From JAFGED01 sp964551295 (GTDB lineage: Bacteria; Chloroflexota; Anaerolineae; B4-G1), in assembly GCA_964551295.1 (NCBI GenBank), contig CAZKDJ010000201.1:1-7242 (forward strand): a stretch of 7,242 nucleotides of DNA. The letters run 5' to 3'. Made by a program: the position numbers and the translations under genes. Below, piece after piece: positions 5,048-7,242 of the stretch. Positions within the stretch are counted from its first letter, which is position 1. Each line of letters begins with the position of its first letter. Below the pieces are notes generated by a model. That model had not been told where the DNA came from. It saw only the letters and a list, made by a program, of their open reading frames with translations, and ran no database searches.

Positions 5048-6124
5048 CTACCTGTTGCGGATGATGGGCGCTGTAAAGCGGTACACCTCGTCATTCACCG
5101 ATAGCGCCCAGTAAAGCCGATCATCCTTAACAGTCACCGGGCTGGCTGGCTGTACAGATATATTCTCCCATCCCGGTGGGACGGTAGGGATCGTGAACAG
5201 AGCATCTTGCTGCAAATCGTAGCCGTGCCAAAACCCATCCCACCATACGACGATGTCACCAGAAATACTTATGTCTCCTGCAGACGATCGGATGTCTAAA
5301 ACGTTCGGCGCGTGTGTAGCGCGGGCTTCCAGGTCATATACTCGTATCATCCATTTTGGATCTTCACCTGTCTGCACCTCAATCCATGCAATGTGGTTAT
5401 CGCTAATCGCATAGCAATTACGACCTGGCCGATTGTACGGTATTTCCCCTGCCAAAAGGAAATCCTCCCCAGTTGTTATATTGTGAACACGCAATTTAGC
5501 AAAATAGACACTGTTGTTCTTGGCATCGGTATAGAGTACCCACTGGTTATCAAGTTTCGGATCCCAGGGAGCAATGTCAGGTTCTTTTGCTATAACGACT
5601 TCCTCGCCAGACTCCAAGACATACGCGTACAACCCGGTCTTCCTGGTGGTTTCAGTACGTCCATCCCACTGGTATCGCCAGATCACGTACTCACTCGTCA
5701 TCGTTTGAAACGAGGCGTCCCCGGCATCGTCGCCCAGGCGAATCTCCTGCCCAGCTTCGGCGTCATGAACAAAGAGCTTTTTCACCGAAGTGATCTGCCC
5801 TGGCTCTGTGGCAGGTTCCCAAGGCGGAATATCTTCCCGAACGGTATAGCGGGACTGCTTTTGACTTTCCACAGGCGGAACGAACTCAGTGACTGCCCCT
5901 ACACACACTTTCTCGTTAGGCTGAGGGGTAACTAGAAACCTGCATACTTCCTGCTCACCAATGACCCACGTCGGCTCGTCGCACGGGGGTACGGAAATTG
6001 CGCCTTCCGGCGTTGGAATGAGGTGAGCGTCTTGAGCTGCCGATCTCGCTGGCGCGCAACCGGTCAATACGACACCGCTCACCATCATACACGCCAAGAT
6101 AGTTAAACTGAATTTCTTGTCCAT
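5048..6124 (-). CDS. beta-propeller-like lipoprotein, paralogue of the cassette 3 lipoprotein
   Basis: This 358-aa exported lipoprotein has positive residues at 3-4, a hydrophobic stretch at 5-19 and a canonical lipobox L-T-G-C with Cys23. Residues 24-112 are a Pro-rich, Cys-containing region (Cys49, Cys61, Cys74) without clear repeats. From about 113 to 352 propeller-like strands recur, for example 'LYAYVLESGEEVVIAKEPDIAPW', 'WVLYTD', 'VHNITTGEDFLLAG', 'HIAWIEV', 'IRVYDLEA' and 'DIVVWWDGFWHGYDL'. It is shorter than the cassette 3 paralogue and differs most in the N-terminal third. The ATG start is clear, with AGGAGGT 5 nt upstream. It follows the hydrolase-like gene by 30 bp and is followed 25 bp later by an attC site. 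It probably binds a ligand or partner at the cell surface together with the hydrolase. Confidence 0.85.
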   Translation of the reverse strand: MDKKFSLTILACMMVSGVVLTGCAPARSAAQDAHLIPTPEGAISVPPCDEPTWVIGEQEVCRFLVTPQPNEKVCVGAVTEFVPPVESQKQSRYTVREDIPPWEPATEPGQITSVKKLFVHDAEAGQEIRLGDDAGDASFQTMTSEYVIWRYQWDGRTETTRKTGLYAYVLESGEEVVIAKEPDIAPWDPKLDNQWVLYTDAKNNSVYFAKLRVHNITTGEDFLLAGEIPYNRPGRNCYAISDNHIAWIEVQTGEDPKWMIRVYDLEARATHAPNVLDIRSSAGDISISGDIVVWWDGFWHGYDLQQDALFTIPTVPPGWENISVQPASPVTVKDDRLYWALSVNDEVYRFTAPIIRNR

Positions 6125-6129
6125 AACAG

Positions 6130-6136
6130 ACCTCCT
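6130..6136 (-). promoter_or_regulatory. consensus ribosome binding site of the cassette 1 lipoprotein
   Basis: AGGAGGT on the minus strand, 5 nt before the ATG at 6124. It has the same core and spacing as the site at 1392-1398 in the paralogous cassette. Confidence 0.8.
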
Positions 6137-6154
6137 GCTCGATATTATAATCCG

Positions 6155-7242
6155 TTACTCGGCTCCTGACCACCACGGGCCAAACCATCCCAACTCAATG
6201 TTGTTTTCGTACGCCTGGTGCCATCTGATCTCTTCGTAATTCGTAAGCCCAGTGGGACAATTTGGCTTCAGGGAGTAAGGATATTCTGTCAACAACCATG
6301 CGATGATGTAATCTGCTCCGTACTCCTCATCTATGAACCGCCACAACGATTCCCGCGTGTCTGTGGACTGTGCGTTTTTGTTTGCGACTGGGTTACGATC
6401 ATCTTGACATGGGGAAAAGAGATCAGCCTCAGCAACGAAAGCTGGCTTGCTACTGGAAGCGATGGACGTTTGAAGCCATGGCGGGAAATATTGAAAGACG
6501 TGGTGACTCGCCGGACAAACATCCCCAGCATGCACCCAGGTCTCGTGCCCCTGCCGCCAATAATTGTGCCAACTGTAACCGTCGTTTTTATTGGTAAACG
6601 TGTTGGGCATCAAGTCATATCCACATTGACCAGAGACGGTGACTGTCATTGGGGTGCAAAAAGCTAGGTTCTCGGTTTCGGCAAAATTGCCTTGCGCCAT
6701 CGGCGGGGTCAATAGCCAGATATTGGAGTCCAAGGATTTCACGCGGTCGTACAGCGCCGAGAAGTAAGCGTCCATCTCTGTCCAAGCGTTGGGAGTTCGC
6801 AACCGTTTCTGGGCTTCATCGTCGTGTTCCCAATCTGAGTACCACTCGTTGTTCGGCTCGTTGGCCGGCTCGAAGAAGAACTGCGCCGGGTTCCAGCCGT
6901 GCTGGTCGACGTTCAGCTTGTAGATCTCGTGCATCTCGGTCGCCACGTCGTTTATCGCGCGAAACTCGTCGAACTTGCCGCTACAGTAGTCGCCGCCTGC
7001 AGGTGTTGCGCCCGATCGCAAAACGTGTTCGAGCGCCGTGTTCTGCCAGTCGTCGAAGTTGCCCGGCGAGGGCGTGATGCGGACGATGACGACCACACCG
7101 TTGCGTTGCGCCTCCGTCAGGTAGGCGTACAATCCCTCCAGCCGCACCCGCGCCTGGGCAATACTGCACTGCCCGCTTGTGTGGCGGTCCAGGAAATACA
7201 ACTGGTCGCTCTGCACCACCACTGCCCTGGGCCAGACGCCGT
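6155..7242 (-). CDS. secreted clan GH-A-like glycosidase, C-terminal part (5' end outside window)
   Basis: The frame is open to the window edge and shows 361 residues beginning 'GVWPRAVVVQSDQ', which aligns with 'GAWPRVIVVQSKQ' (residues 439-451) of the 807-aa protein. The true start is therefore beyond the window. The family landmarks are 'NGVVVIVRITPSPGNF', 'FFFEPANEPNNEW' (acid/base Glu at visible residue 128), 'DGYSWHNYW', 'AFVAEADLFSP' (candidate nucleophile Glu at visible residue 271) and a Trp-rich end 'GWFGPWWSG'. This spans most of a TIM-barrel domain; whether it also has the PsbP-like and amidase-like regions cannot be seen. It is clearly diverged from its paralogue, with 'TETD' changed to 'AEAD' and several small indels. 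The lipoprotein gene begins 30 bp downstream. The substrate is unknown. Confidence 0.82.
   Translation of the reverse strand, partial: GVWPRAVVVQSDQLYFLDRHTSGQCSIAQARVRLEGLYAYLTEAQRNGVVVIVRITPSPGNFDDWQNTALEHVLRSGATPAGGDYCSGKFDEFRAINDVATEMHEIYKLNVDQHGWNPAQFFFEPANEPNNEWYSDWEHDDEAQKRLRTPNAWTEMDAYFSALYDRVKSLDSNIWLLTPPMAQGNFAETENLAFCTPMTVTVSGQCGYDLMPNTFTNKNDGYSWHNYWRQGHETWVHAGDVCPASHHVFQYFPPWLQTSIASSSKPAFVAEADLFSPCQDDRNPVANKNAQSTDTRESLWRFIDEEYGADYIIAWLLTEYPYSLKPNCPTGLTNYEEIRWHQAYENNIELGWFGPWWSGAE

Larger units (their letters stand above)
4896..7242 (-). mobile_element. integron gene cassette 1 (two genes plus attC, 5' end outside window)
   Basis: The 3' limit is the crossover point in the attC site at 4890-5023; the 5' limit is beyond the window. 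The visible 2.35 kb holds a truncated hydrolase-like gene and a lipoprotein gene in the same order as in cassette 3. The hydrolase still lacks its N-terminus, so the full cassette is larger, probably above 2.7 kb. That the whole block is one cassette is inferred from the parallel with cassette 3, because no upstream attC is in view. Confidence 0.6.

Noticed and set aside
4861..5094. N-terminal 78-codon extension of the cassette 2 gene, including 'SLEPTRAFGAPANRG'
   Set aside because: It runs through the whole attC site at 4890-5023 and into the end of the previous gene. It is repeat sequence in an open frame, and the ATG at 4860 is the sensible start.

Overview
The window looks like part of an integron gene-cassette array, read entirely on the minus strand, probably from a Chloroflexota (Anaerolineae-like) genome. 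The taxonomic hint is the linker 'VYLPLALRNWPPP' in the large secreted protein, a phrase I associate with exported proteins of that phylum; no rRNA or housekeeping gene is present to confirm it. No integrase gene and no attI site are visible, so within these limits it is a cluster of attC sites lacking an integrase.

Three intergenic stretches of about 130 bp (4890-5023, 3850-3978, 47-174) each begin with an RYYYAAC-type box, end with GTTRRRY, and contain an imperfect inverted repeat in which the same two bases, a G and an A seven positions apart, have no partner. This is the geometry of attC recombination sites. All three point the same way, each follows a stop codon, and a new gene with its own ribosome binding site starts 20-30 bp beyond each one. 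They divide the window, in transcription order (high to low coordinates), into: cassette 1 (7242 to 4896, 5' end outside) with a secreted glycoside-hydrolase-like protein plus a beta-propeller-like lipoprotein; cassette 2 (4895 to 3856) with one A+T-rich gene of possible nuclease-like fold; cassette 3 (3855 to 53) with a second, diverged copy of the hydrolase plus lipoprotein pair; and the first 52 bp of cassette 4, which begins a new reading frame.

In cassettes 1 and 3 the upstream gene encodes an exported protein whose C-terminal half resembles a clan GH-A TIM-barrel glycosidase (FEPANEP acid/base motif; TETD or AEAD as the presumed nucleophile segment). The downstream gene, 12-30 bp later and preceded by a near-perfect Shine-Dalgarno, encodes a lipoprotein with propeller-like repeats. 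The pair probably works together at the cell surface on an extracellular glycan. The cassette 3 hydrolase also carries an N-terminal membrane segment, a PsbP/DcrB-like region and an Amidase_6-like region that seems to have lost its catalytic Cys and His. The main novelty is the repeated, unusually large two-gene cassette encoding a secreted enzyme and lipoprotein module inside an attC array.
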